DNA of 64,000 nt from Gyromitra esculenta (GCA_038503075.1 JBCAML010000011.1:992001-1056000), one strand, 5' to 3'. Shown: positions 1 to 11,041, counted from the stretch's first letter. Notes: a model not told the origin generated them from the sequence alone. Program-made: numbers and translations.

Positions 1-2
1 CA

Positions 3-638
3 GCGATAAACGAGCTACAAAGGATCTTCTCTACTTCACCTACGTATGGCAAATACGAATACATGGGCAGCTACAGCAGCGGGGATGCAATAAAAACACT
101 ACAAATATATCTCGATACACTTTCCCAGCCATTAATCCCAACCTGGGCTTTTTACAGGTCGTTTGAACTCGTTTTTAGGGGAACCAGCCCCCCTCCGAAA
201 CGGAGTATCACGACAGAGAAGATGGTGATGTGCTACCGAATACTTATCAGGGATGTGCTTGACCATTTTAATTCAGCCCTGCTTTGTTATATGCTTTCCT
301 TCTTAAAAGCTATGGAATCCTTTGCGGAATTCTACAAGGCCAGAAAAAACTATCGGGGAGTGATCAATTGGATTGACCCCTTCCTAGTGCTGTTTAAGAA
401 TCACCCTTATGAATTGATGGGTGTTTCTGTAGGTTGGCCGCGGGATGTTTTGGCATTCGTTTTGCAACATCCTGACATTTTCGAAGATACTTTTATAATT
501 CATAATGAGGATACTGCTCTTGGGATGATATCAATGGCCTCGCGGTCGGGGATTGAAGCACTCTATGGTCGCGAGTCCTCGCGTCAATGGAAGTGGAAAA
601 GCAGTTTATCGACAACTAGCCCCGCACTCGTTCCATAG
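3..638 (+). CDS. RhoGAP domain protein, C-terminal part (cut by left window edge)
   Basis: The frame is open from the first bases of the window and ends with a stop at 638, so the start and the N-terminal part lie outside. The visible protein begins with ELQRIFSTSPTYGKY and continues with a run like DAIKTLQIYLDTLSQPLIP. This matches the middle of fungal Sac7/Rga-type RhoGAP domains (IKELQ-x-IF, YGK, DAA-x-LRRYL, LP-x-PVIP). RhoGAP proteins speed GTP hydrolysis by Rho GTPases that control polarity and the wall. The catalytic arginine loop lies upstream and cannot be judged. The second half of the domain is degenerate: the usual N-L-A-x-x-F-x-P segment reads VINWIDPFLVLF. There is little sequence after the domain. 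Domain call is fairly safe; whether the protein is catalytically active is unknown. Confidence 0.7.
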   Translation, partial: AINELQRIFSTSPTYGKYEYMGSYSSGDAIKTLQIYLDTLSQPLIPTWAFYRSFELVFRGTSPPPKRSITTEKMVMCYRILIRDVLDHFNSALLCYMLSFLKAMESFAEFYKARKNYRGVINWIDPFLVLFKNHPYELMGVSVGWPRDVLAFVLQHPDIFEDTFIIHNEDTALGMISMASRSGIEALYGRESSRQWKWKSSLSTTSPALVP

Positions 639-1335
639 GTTTATGGCTGATGAACCGCAGATGGCGATGAGACTTATATTTAACAATGGTGTGGTTTGTA
701 TGTTAACACTATTTATGTATTTTCGATAAAAAATAGCACATGTGGTAGTTTTAATCCTAATATTTTTGCAAAGGTTTAGATACCACCCGTACCTCCCTCG
801 TTGAACAGAAAAAGAGTGATATGTGACGATATTCCCTGACTTGTGTATAGTGCTGGCCCATTCACTCCGGTCCCTTCGAGGGGAACTCGAGCAAGAAGGA
901 AGCTGGAGTATGGTAACGAACAGAAATACTAGAACCACTACAAGCTCTGAAAACTAACTTAAATACTGGTAATGTTTATCCACCAGGTCTCACTCGACGT
1001 ATTGTGGTATCCCTAGAGTATGTAACAATCTCAACTAAAATAAATAAATGAGCCTGAAAAATTAATGCTAGATACCAGTGTAAATCCTAATTCTTTTGTG
1101 CAAATCGCTTGAGCAAAAAAGAGTAATTGTGTTTATAAAGAATTTAATAAAACTTGCTTGGAATTTCAGGAACCTAATACGTTAACAAACATACACGCCC
1201 GCTCACCCAAATGGCCAACCTGATACCGTGCTTCCGTCAAAAACGCCCTCGCGGTCGTAGTTAGACACCTTGATCGATAGCTCACTGTAAGCCAAATGCA
1301 AGTACCAACATGGTCTTAATAACGAGTTACTCAAC
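639..1335. other. Intergenic, no gene seen
   Basis: AT-rich spacer between the RhoGAP gene and a minus-strand orphan, so the two genes converge here. A 110-codon minus-strand frame overlaps the end of the RhoGAP gene and continues into the spacer. It has no family resemblance and is probably fortuitous. Confidence 0.6.
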
Positions 1336-1854
1336 TCAGAGGATTTGTCGCCATTCACACAACTTTAACATTGTATCCGCTGCCAATACCGTCTCATGAT
1401 TCGCATCCGTCGCCTGAAATATCCAAAAGCGGCGATCACTAACATACGCGCTCAACCTCTGTTCGGCCGATAGATCCGTCGATTTCAAGTCAACATTCCA
1501 CCTCCTGTCGTCGATGCCGTCCATATACCCAACGTCAAACTTCCGCAAAATACCTCGAAACCTTGCCGAAAACCTCCCATTCGTCAATTCATCCGCGCCA
1601 CTCTGCCTAGACAATACCCAGTCTAGAAATTCACGTAAAGCCGAATCAAACCGAGCCAACTCGCCCTCATCCATCCTTAACAAATCATTAACCCGAGCAC
1701 ACCCAATGGTAATAATCCTCGCGGGTATCCCTCGGAATGGGTCTCTCCTTAGTCGATCGTTCTCGTTACGGAGCCTCCGATTCTCTTCAACAATAGCCTG
1801 GAAAGATCCCGCCGGATTGGTCACCTCCGCAGACATCGTAACTTCCCCAGTCAT
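1336..1854 (-). CDS. Small orphan protein with N-terminal coiled coil
   Basis: Single uninterrupted frame of 172 residues from an ATG at 1854. A second ATG lies six codons in (MTGEVTMSAEV) and could be the true start. Residues about 18-38 (QAIVEENRRLRNENDRLRR) form a leucine- and charge-rich heptad stretch like a short zipper. No basic DNA-binding region precedes it, so a bZIP call is not supported. The rest is a compact, charged globular sequence rich in aromatic residues (ARFRGILRKFDVGYMDGID, RRFWIFQATD). I do not recognise a family. Clean codon structure and balanced composition make it likely to be a real gene, probably lineage-restricted. It may dimerise through the helix, but its function is unknown. 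Confidence 0.55.
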   Translation of the reverse strand: MTGEVTMSAEVTNPAGSFQAIVEENRRLRNENDRLRRDPFRGIPARIITIGCARVNDLLRMDEGELARFDSALREFLDWVLSRQSGADELTNGRFSARFRGILRKFDVGYMDGIDDRRWNVDLKSTDLSAEQRLSAYVSDRRFWIFQATDANHETVLAADTMLKLCEWRQIL

Positions 1855-3188
1855 CTTATCAAACTAAAAGTCGCCCTTCGATTATTCGAGGCTCGGATTT
1901 AGTGTCCGTAGTAGGTCTAGTGTCTTGGCTTAAATTAGGGTCAGGGTCCTGTTATAGTGTGCTCTAGTCTCTGTAGCGTGGTTGACTAGTGATGAAGCTT
2001 TCTACTTTAAGAAATGAGGGGTCACGCGCCTATATACCCGCTGGCATGGCAAGCCGGGTAATGGAGCGTTACTTCTTTGGGAAGCTGTTCTGGTACTAGC
2101 GCATGTAGACGCTGGTTGCGCTGGCATTTGCATCCATACATTGTAACTACGCTGCTGGCGCTACTATTACTAGGCTTTCCATGATATAATATAGTAGAAA
2201 TAATTATACTTATCCACCACTAAACTATTAATAACCAATAGATCTTGTCTCATCGTCTACTTTAGAGTGCGAGTGAGAGAAGAAAAACGGATGTAAACAC
2301 CCTTTATCTATGGCGCGTGCACGCTTACACCTGAACTAATCAAACTAGTACCGTACAATCGCCTTATAAGGATAATATTTCAGGTCTTAACAGGGGTTAT
2401 TTTGTATGTGCTAGGCCTTTTTTATAAGGATTTCTGCTCTGTAAGTATATAGAACTGTTCCAATTTCATATCTTTACAGAGCGATTGTACTCATTCTCTG
2501 TAGTTGGTTGGACTAGTTGGCGTTCATCCTCCATGGATGAGTAGCTCTAACAGGAACTAAACCAGCAGTAGCCCTCGGGTTAATGAATAAACGGACGGCG
2601 TTTGTTGTTTTACTTTTACTCGAATCCGTTCCTGCGTACTGAATACTATTGAACGAATCTTACCGATGCTGTACCCCGTCGAGCTGTGGTATATTTTGCC
2701 AGTAAAACCATCCCTCGGGGCTGTGATGCCTTTCCGTGAAAGAAAATATTAGGTATTCAGGTAGCTGAAGTTAGGGAACTGGCACCAAGGCCTGACGTAT
2801 GGCGATGATATCAAAGGCGGAGATTAATGTCGTGGCTTTAAATTATGCTAATGCTAGTATTGATGCACGAATTAATTATCACAAGAACTAGTAGTAATTA
2901 CAGGTAATAGAAGTATATAACTTAGATTGTCAACCTGTGTCTCTACCAACCTTCGGTCATGTAGGGAAGAAAACCACGTCTAGAATTCTACTCCAACCAG
3001 AGACCCAACCACCCATAATTCCTTACACACTCATACAGAACAAAAGAAAGAAAAGCAGGAAACAGTCCTAATTACAGTATAAAAACCCACGTACAGCGTG
3101 CCCACACAACTGAGACTTTTCACATTCCCTATCCCAGCGTGATTCAAAAAAAAAAGAAATACATCACCCTCTCCCTCCCTCCCTCCAA
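1855..3188. other. Intergenic, no gene seen
   Basis: Spacer of 1.3 kb between two minus-strand genes, with no open frame of 60 codons. The right end (about 3171-3186) is a short CTCC repeat lying in the presumed 3' untranslated region of the Csr1-like gene. The left part is the promoter of the 172-residue orphan. Confidence 0.6.
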
Positions 3189-5074
3189 TCAATCAATATC
3201 ATCGGCACTCGTAGCCACCGTCGGCTTTGCTATTTCGGCTTTCTTATAACCGTAGAATTCCAACTTCCCTTTCTCCCCAAGGACTCCCGTCCGGTCATAT
3301 AATGTTCTTGCCCTAAGGTACGGATCCATTTCCCAATAGCCATTCCTCAGCATCCCGGCAACCCTAAACCTTTCATTCCTAACCTTCTCACCGTCATTTG
3401 TAGCAATCCAGCTCCTCGTCAATGCTTCATATTCTTTAATTTGCTCGTCCCGTTTCGCCTGCAACTGAGCGCGGATGGAGCCGCCGTTCACGGTAGCGTC
3501 ATTCTCACCTGCTACGGGCTCGACGTAAGAGTATTCCCAGTCATCATCACCGCCGAGGTCTTTGATGATGTTAGAGCGTGGGATGAATGCTTCCATGTCC
3601 TCAGTTGTTTTCGTAAAGTGTATTTTCGATGCAACGACGGGATCGAGCCAACCACGAATGATTGACCAGATGGATTGGAAGATCCATGGTGCCTTATGGA
3701 CGAGACATATTCCGAGAGATTCAGGGTAGTGGGCTTCGAAGCACTTGATTAGATATTTTACAGGCGCGTAGTCCTGGTTCAGAGTTAGCAATTATTCGAA
3801 GAGGGGTAGATGTAGAAAATGAGAATTGCCTTACCATGTTCGCCATCGAGAAACCACTCATGTCGAATATTACTGCAGCGGTATCGGTGGGGTCTCGGAG
3901 CATTAACCGAGCGGTCTCCATGATGTAGACTGTGTACTTTTCTAGTGCCTCCTCGCTTTGATCTGCCTGTCTGTGGAGTCGGACTCGGACAAGACATATC
4001 GGCCGTCCCTCTTTGTCAAACCCGTGAAGGAAACTCTTCCCCATACGTAATTGCTTAATGAATCCTTGGTCGGAATCTGCGGCGAAGCCGGCCTCGCCCT
4101 TCTCAATAATCTCTTGCACCTGTCCATTAATTTTTAGTCAGTATTTATCTCATGATTTGTTATCCAGGAGGGGAAAGACGCACATTCAGCTCCTTGCTCC
4201 TCCAATGCATGGTCGAAACCATCATAACTAGCGCCTTATCGACATCCCACTTCCGCGCCCTTAGAAATCGAAGTAGCAGCCCATCCGGATTGTCGCATTT
4301 TACCATGCTCCAGAACGCTTCCCTCAGCTCTGCCGGTGTTTGATTTGCTAACGCAGCTCTAAACTCGTTTGTCTGACCATACTTATCATCGCTCGTGTCT
4401 ATGTTCGCGGCAACTTCCTGTACCAACTCTTCCTTCTTCTCTGCTTCTTTCTCGGTACGGCCCTTTCGGCTGAGAAAGCGGCCGAGCGATTTTCTGCTGT
4501 TCTTCTTACGGGAGTCAGGCGAGGTGGGAGATAAATTGGCCGCTGAGTTGGGGTCTTCTGGCTCTACACCAGCGGGCGATGCGGGCGGCGGTGAAGTGGG
4601 TTCAGAACCCGGATTACTGACGCCAAAGACTTTGAGAGTCGCAGTCCAGAGCAGTTTTAGTTTCGCTTCCTCTTCTTCTGTCAGGTTTCCTGGCCGCCCA
4701 GGTGGAGTATTGGGGGGCGCCATATATTCTTGTGGTTCTTGTTCTTGTGCTGGGATGGTTTCCAACTGCGAGTTCGAGGGGTTTGGAGAGGCCCACAGGC
4801 TGAAGGCAGATGACAATGAACCCGCCGGAAACGTCGATGAGTCCCTGAGTTTTCTACCTATATCTTCCGTTTCGTCCGACTCCACAAAGACGAGCGCAGA
4901 AAACGCAAGAGCTGAGGGGACGATAGAGAGAACTGCAAAGGAGCTCAGAAACTGCGAAGACCGTTTCGAATTGGAGGAATTGGAGCGAAAGTAATGGGAC
5001 GACAGATGCGATGACGTTGGCGATCTACTGCTGTTGCTGAAGCGCAGATATGAGCGGGTAAAGGCTCTGAACAT
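3189..5074 (-). CDS. Sec14-like CRAL-TRIO lipid transfer protein, Csr1/Sfh2 type
   Basis: Three exons, 5074-4184, 4119-3835 and 3773-3189, all joined in phase 0 across introns of 64 and 61 bases, giving 586 residues. The CRAL-TRIO N region (about 245-297) reads LREAFWSMVK, then DGLLLRFLRARKWDVDKAL. The lipid-binding domain follows with GRPICLVRVRLH, a DMSGFSMANMDYAPVKYLI segment spanning the second splice, and FEAHYPESLG. This order and the ARKWDVDKA motif fit fungal Csr1/Sfh2, phosphatidylinositol transfer proteins of the Sec14 family. The first 30 residues are rich in Ser, Arg and aromatics with almost no acids, followed by a hydrophobic stretch (about 43-63), so an organelle-targeting presequence or membrane anchor is likely. 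The linker at 80-230 is Pro/Ser/Glu rich and probably disordered. It shares a 352-base promoter region with DAM1 on the other strand. Confidence 0.88.
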
Positions 5075-5426
5075 ATACGCACGTATTACTCACTGTGTCT
5101 GTCCAGGGCTGCTATATTATATGCTCGTATTTGTGTCACTCTGCTTCTCAGCACGAAGAAGCGCCAGTGAAGGGGGAATCCGAGAGAGGCGCAGCAAGGT
5201 GTATGCACCGATATGTAAGTCGTCGTCAGATTTCTTATTTTTTTGGTGGAGCCGGGAGCGCGGGGTTTTCGCATTCCGAGCGCGCCGATGTCATTCCGGT
5301 GTGACGTCTTCCCGCGACCGGGAATCCGTGATCCGTGTCTCGCTGTTCCTGCGTAAACAATCCAAAACAACAAGCGAGCAAGCGACCAACAGCGGTAGGC
5401 AGATCCCATCCATAACCCCCAACACA
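5075..5426. promoter_or_regulatory. Divergent promoter region between the Csr1-like gene and DAM1
   Basis: The two start codons face away from each other 352 bases apart, so both promoters and 5' leaders must lie here unless upstream noncoding exons exist. I see no strong known operator. The frame upstream of the DAM1 ATG stays open to about 5034 but has no conserved sequence, so it is read as leader. Confidence 0.6.
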
Positions 5427-6222
5427 ATGGCTTCCCGCTCCACGACCCCCGTCCAATTCTCTGTCTCGGTCAACAAAAATGCAAAAGCCTCCAACTCCCG
5501 TCCGAACTCCCGTCCGGCCACGCCCCTCCGTCGATCGTCTCGGGGATCCCTCCGTGGGAAGTCTGCCGACGAGACGTTCCCGCTGAACGCCCTCGAACCG
5601 GCGTTTGCGGAGCTCTCGGATGCGATGGCAACCTTGGAGGCCGATATGGGTGATATGCAGATCATGCATGACAGCCTGTCGAGGTTTAGCGAGAGTTTTG
5701 CGAGTTTTCTATATGGATTGAATATGAATGCATTCTGCATGGATTTTACAGAGGTATATCTGCGGTGTACATGGCAACATACTACACGGCAATCTGTACT
5801 AAGAGTAAGATAGGCGCCAATTAAAGAATCTTTTAAGCGGGCAGCGGAACATGAAGAAGCCTTTGGTCAGCTCCCCATCATCGCAGTGAGTGCTATTAAG
5901 CTCTAATACGCTCCCAAGGTCGTTCCACAGGATCCGCATATCAATCCGATCAATGGCGAACTGACTACGACGCTGAAGCCACTTTTATGTAAGCCACTAC
6001 TATGCTATCAATTTCGCAGAGAGGAAAAGGCTAACAGATCCAAGGACTACCGATACATCGTTTGTTCGTGAACCTCTCCCAGCCAGGAGCGCCTCACCGC
6101 TTTCGCACAAAACTCCTGCCCGTCGTGGTGGGGCTTCTGGAGGTTCCGGGTCTCGGGGGGGCAGGGGGCGTGTAGCGAGTGGTATTGCTCGCGGGAGAGG
6201 GAAAGGGCTACGATATACGTAA
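5427..6222 (+). CDS. DAM1: DASH/Dam1 complex subunit Dam1
   Basis: Four exons, 5427-5753, 5814-5885, 5931-5988 and 6038-6222, give 213 residues. Dam1 is a subunit of the ring-forming DASH complex that couples kinetochores to microtubules. The N-terminal 40 residues are Ser/Pro/Arg rich and end in PLRRSSRGSLRG. The conserved core follows: FAELSDAMATLEADM, then a SRFSESFASFLYGLNMNAFC block, which is the family hallmark, and DFTEAPIKESFKR across the first intron. The third splice restores the RTTDTSFV segment typical of the family; the other nearby acceptor would give a stop. The C-terminal 30 residues are a Gly/Arg/Ser-rich basic tail ending RGKGLRYT. Ipl1/Aurora sites are known in yeast Dam1, and basic serine motifs are present here, but their use is inference. 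Confidence 0.92.
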
Positions 6223-8021
6223 GGTGGAAATTTGTTTTTAGAGGTTTTGTGTACACCAGCATAGCATTAGGGAAACCATGGGTTGGAGTTCAGGTGAATA
6301 GATGAATTCAGGAAAAGTATGAACTTATTATTACTATCTTGGGGGGGGGGAGGATTGTTCTAGTGCTGAAATGGATAAGCTGGGGGAAGGTACGTGTACT
6401 TATCTCAGCATTTCTTCAATGCAGTAATGCATGTTAAATGGGAATAAGCCTACGCCGCAATGTATGATCTACAAACAAACAAAATCTCAGGGAATGGCAC
6501 ACGTATACGTAATCAACAAGAAAGTGCGGGCTCCTGGGGTCAAGTGGGAGGAGGGTTTGATTAAAAAAGGTCAATACGATCTGATTCCAAAAACTTAACA
6601 TTGAGTGTTAGGACACATTGTATTTATAATATTTTTTTAACTCTGTGTACCAAATTTGGCCGATAGGAGGACATCCTTTAAAGAACTTTTTGCGAATACG
6701 CCGTCTGCCCTAGCAAGAGCTGAACAGGATCTTAAGAGATGATACATGTACGAAAAGCGGTTTCGTCACTACATGTATTCACATAGAGAGAAGCTGAGAG
6801 TGCTAATTGGTCCCGAGGCAGAAACTTGAGCTGAGCTATAACTAATTGAAGACGAAAACTTGAAGAGAAGGAACTGAAAAGAGGGGGGGGTTTATACTCA
6901 GACGAGATTCGCTGAATACGCGTATAGAGAATCATACCTTCATAACAAGTACACAAGTTCACGGTGCCTATGAGAGTATTTTTATGAGATGGAACTAGAT
7001 GGAGAAGATCTGCTTGTCACAGGGTATCGAAAGCACTAAGGCGTGGATAATTTTTATGCCCTAATATATATCACTCGAGATTTAAATCGGCACCGTTCTA
7101 GGGTTACCGATATTAGCAATCCCCTCATACCTAAAAAAAAAAATTGGCCTTAATATCTATTTAAATTTCAATCGATTCTGCCTTCGAGTTGCCTTGAGGT
7201 ACACATCCCAAGAAGAGCATGAGTTATGTGATATAATACCTTAGACGATTAGATCTACAAATGAAGAATGATCCGGATATATCCTCGAGACTCAGCACTG
7301 ATAGGAAAAACAATCCCATAGTTAAGGTAAAACCGAACTGGCGTAAGCCACCGACAATTCCGTTCCACAACTCTTGAATGGAGTCCCTTTATAATTCGAA
7401 AAGGGGTACGAATTAGTCACAAATATAAACTTCTCCTTCTAGACCCTTCGAGAATGCGTTCTACATATTTTCCAAAGCTCGAGATATTTACGTTAGGCAT
7501 GTTTAGGTTTCTCTCTGCGTGTGTATGGGATAGGATCCGGATAGAAAAACAAAAGCCAAATGTCGTACCGTTGGGTGAACTTAACTCCAACGTACAACCA
7601 AGATCTAAAGTTAGGTTAGAGAATATCTGTGGCTCCATAAACGCAAAAGCCATGCTTCCTTCCTTGTCTAACCCATGGTGTTCATTCTATCTCTAGATTC
7701 TAAACTACCGATTCCGCTCTCGGGTTCTAAGAATGGTAGTACACACCCGGTCAAGATATCCGCCCTGCCTTCTACTATGGCTCCTGTGATCTTAAATGTC
7801 CCGTATCTCATCTCGGGCCCATACCCTATGGAAAGGGTTGGAGACTACTGTATAATTTATAATAAGTACCTCGTTTATAGCACGTTGGGTGAAGCTTGGC
7901 GCTTCCGCAGGGCTGCTCATAAAATTTGATATAAAGGCCGCTATTTGCCCAGCAGCAATGATCATCGATGCAGTGAACGGAGATTGATTAATCTAGATCG
8001 AGAGGCTTCATATTTCTGATG
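6223..8021. other. Intergenic, no convincing gene; weak coding-like patches
   Basis: The stretch is AT-rich with a ten-base G run at 6341-6350. Around 7417-7929 several overlapping frames of 50-85 codons on both strands look somewhat protein-like but share no family motif and cannot be joined into one frame. I treat them as chance or as a decayed gene. Confidence 0.45.
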
Positions 8022-8027
8022 CCTATA

Positions 8028-8533
8028 CCGTATAATCTCGGAAATAACGAACGGGGCTGGACTGAGACAGCATATAGAGCAAGACCTTTGAGTGGCCAAA
8101 TACAGATATAGCTGAGATCGGAATATAAAAATTCCAGATGCCAAAAGCTCAATCGCTATTATTACCATCACCAGTGAATCTGGCCATGTGGAAAAGGGTT
8201 ATAGATTTCTAGTTAAATTTTCACAGGGCAAGAGAGAGAGTTGTGTACAACCTTCTTGCCTTAGATTTCACCGGTAATATTAATGACTGGAATACCTGTG
8301 GGTTTTCTTGGACCAGTAACTTCTTTTTGCCAGGGCGCTAAAAGTTAAGTACCTGGTACATGGTCAATGGGAATAGGCGATAAAGGCATTGCGTTATTGC
8401 TTGTCGATAGTTGTAATGCTCATAACACTATTGAGTACTACAGATCTATGTATTTTGGGGTTTATTTTGGCCACTCAAAGGCCTTGCTCTCTATGCTGTC
8501 TCAGCCCGACCCCGGCCGAGATTATACGGCATA
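8028..8533. repeat. Imperfect long inverted repeat, arms about 70 bases, foldback-type relic
   Basis: The left arm (about 8028-8101) and right arm (about 8464-8533) are reverse complements over nearly their whole length. Matching blocks include CCGTATAATCTCGG, CTGAGACAGCATA and CCTTTGAGTGGCCAAA (one differing base near the block edge). The main difference is an insertion of about ten bases in the left arm. The spacer of about 360 bases has no coding sequence. Similarity appears to fade gradually outside both arms. This is the structure of a MITE or foldback element, or an old inverted duplication. I could not identify flanking target-site duplications. Confidence 0.65.
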
Positions 8534-8540
8534 TATAGCC

Positions 8541-9256
8541 ATGCCGTAGAATTAGACCTCCCAATATCCTCGCAGCAAGGTTATATGGGAGATGCAGGAA
8601 GATAAGGAAAAACATAATTCGCCGATCAATGCTAGCACAGCTTCTAGGGGATTGATTCAGAAGGCCCATTGGAATTAATGAATCATAGCTATAGTTGCGA
8701 ATGGGCTAAGGCGATATAGCTCTAGCTTTTAAAGCTCTAAAAGCTCTGGGATAGAGACTTGCTTAATACCTCAAGTTGGCGAAAACAATTACCCAGCAGA
8801 ACACGCATGCGATACCAATCATTGATCAATCTCATCGCCAGACCTAGCTTGTTAGATTATTGATAAACTTAGGACTAAGGAATAAGAATTCATCCATCTA
8901 CATGTAGCTTCTGATATAGAAGAGGCGACATGGATCGTAACTGCTTGCGACCATATGTAATTCTCCAGGAACCACATGTTCCATCAAACACTTAAGCTTA
9001 CTGAGCTCTATCGGCTGTTTTCTATAGAAATATGTTGGCAGGAGTTGCGCGCATGTTAACATTGATATCAATGTGCAGGGGTAAGGGTTCTGAAAGCTCC
9101 ATGCATGACATTTCACGGGAAGGTGGGATGGAATGCGGGGGTCTTGGCCCCAGACATTGAACTCTACTATCCAGCGTCATTTCTCCTAAGCAACGCTTCA
9201 ATCAAATCCAAAGTATTCTCGCTTTCCCTTCCTCCCCCCGAACCTAACTAAGCAAA
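8541..9256. other. Intergenic, promoter side of the HIT gene
   Basis: No gene seen. A small A/T-rich palindrome-like run of AGCTCT and its complement lies at about 8716-8752. The last 100 bases before 9257 are pyrimidine-rich, as is common in fungal promoters. Confidence 0.5.
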
Positions 9257-9919
9257 ATGGCCTCCGCTGCTTGCATCTTCTGCAGAATTATTAAGGGCGA
9301 AATCCCCTCTTTCAAGGTTTCAATCACATCCATCCTCCCGAACCGCCATTTGTGTCAAATTTAAGTTAATCAGTGGGTTGCATCATCAGCTTTTTGAGAG
9401 CGACAAAGTTTTTGCGTTTCTGGACATCCAGCCATTGTCTCGTGGCCATGCTGTGAGTTCTCCCTAGCACCGTTCCCCTCTACCTATTTAAATCTAAGGA
9501 CGAATGTCGTTTAGCCCGACTTGAACTAACCTGTTTGGACTGTGAACATAGCTTGTGATTCCGAAAACTCACTCTGAGAAACTCCATGAGGTCCCGGATG
9601 CTGAGCTTGCTGAGCTCCTCCCAGTCGCAAAGAAACTTGCTCTCGCTGTAGGTACGGAGGACTATAATATTCTACAGAATAATGGAAGGATTGCACATCA
9701 GGAAGTTGATCATGTGCATGTTCATATGGTTGGTCCAGTTTTTCGAGATCTTCTTTTGATGAACGACTATGCTTGGGCGAGAACGAATACTAATATAGAG
9801 GCGAGAAATAGATACCAAAACCTAATGCAACGGAAGGGCTCGGTGTCAATTGGCCAGCGAAGGGATCGGATATGGCCGCGCTGAAGGCTCTCCATGAAAT
9901 AATTAAGGCTAAGATGTAA
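9257..9919 (+). CDS. HNT1: HIT family protein, Hnt1/HINT-type adenosine phosphoramidase
   Basis: Four exons, 9257-9316, 9390-9452, 9552-9728 and 9812-9919, all split in phase 0, give 135 residues, the normal length for HINT/Hnt1. The start MASAACIFCRIIKGEIPS has the typical CxxC and KGEIPS motifs. The second exon gives FLDIQPLSRGHA. The histidine triad is H95-V-H97-V-H99, followed by IPKPNATEGLGVNWPAK in the last exon. Hnt1 hydrolyses adenosine 5'-monophosphoramidates such as AMP-lysine in the cytosol or nucleus. The first, second and third donors (gtttca, gtgagt, gttggt) vary, but each join is fixed by conserved residues on both sides. It converges on the ABM-fold gene 431 bases downstream. 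Confidence 0.93.
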
Positions 9920-10350
9920 GTTTTTTGATGCCAAATATTTAGCTGGTGTATTTCGTGATATTATCGTTGCCTAAGGAATATCTTCCAAGGTGTGAACTCA
10001 TATGTGTCGGTGTAAGATGTCTAAAAATAAATGACCAATAGTAAATGTATGAATAAAGACATCATTTCCGAGTAAAAGCCCGCAAAGGTGGCTATTTGTG
10101 GCTTGACTAGAGTAGGGAGCTCAATAATACCCTTTCCACCCTATCAGTGACCATATCAGAACTTTGGTATGCAATGTCTCAACTTTGAGATCTGAAAATT
10201 AGTAACCGATGAGTTGTAGACCAACAATAAGGGGATTCGGAATTCGGAGTCTTAGAAAGATAATAACTTTAAATTACAATTCGTAGTTCTATCTTCGCTT
10301 TCGAAGGTTTAAGCACATATAGTCCCCCCAAACTTATAAGTAGCATTATC
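9920..10350. other. Convergent intergenic region
   Basis: Shared 3' side of the HIT gene and the minus-strand ABM gene. AATAAA-like runs occur near 10026 and 10053, which could serve polyadenylation of the HIT transcript. No gene seen. Confidence 0.5.
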
Positions 10351-11041
10351 CTACAATCCCTTAAACATACCTCCCTTCCATTCCGCCCCGATAAACTCGT
10401 GATTCTCCACAAATGGGAATAGTTTTTCTCCGTATTCTGCATACCATTCCGTACTCTCATGAACCTTTAGGTCTTCCCTGCTCCTATAGATCTCAAAGAC
10501 AAATACGTGCTTTTCATCGTCCACATCCCGTAGCCAAAGGTAGCATAAAGTTCCCAATTCATTCCTACGGACCTTCTCCACAAGATTTCCTGTTGCAGGT
10601 AGCATCTCGTCTACGTGGGATGCTGACTTGAAATATATCTCAGCCCAAAATACGAACGGGGTTTCTTGATATGAAATTGGCGTGGGTAAGAAGCCAGCAT
10701 GATATTTGAAGCGGTGTGAAGAAGTCTGCATGAGAGCTGGGGCTGCAGTTTCGGGTTCAGCCAAGCTGAAGCCATGGGGGGAGGTAAGGGTAGGCTCTTT
10801 GGTGTGTATTTCAATTTCGCGAAATCTTTTACCGTCGTCCAAGAGTGACACGCCGAAGAAATTTCCACATGCGCTTGGGTTTCTCGAGAAGTGACATGAT
10901 CCGTCTTCTAATTGCTGTAAATCATGTTAATTATGGTGTCAGTAATGCAGAAAAACACAAAAAAAATCTAACCTTTAGAGAGCCGTTAAGATCAACCGAA
11001 GTCTCGAATGTCGAAATGGTAGCGTAAAGGTTATGCAGCAT
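10351..11041 (-). CDS. ABM-fold (dimeric alpha-beta barrel) protein
   Basis: Two exons, 11041-10973 and 10914-10351, joined in phase 0, give 210 residues. The start MLHNLYATISTFE and the join SLK|QLEDGS make a smooth sequence; without the first exon the second has no ATG near its beginning. Residues about 107-200 look like an antibiotic biosynthesis monooxygenase/EthD-type barrel: PFVFWAEIYFKSA, LWLRDVDDEKHVFVFEIYRS and the HESTEWYAEYGEKL helix. These proteins range from quinone-forming monooxygenases to heme degraders and enzymes of unknown substrate. The N-terminal half is conserved-looking but unassigned and might be a second, diverged barrel half. The substrate cannot be read from sequence. 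Fold call is moderate, function unknown. Confidence 0.65.
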
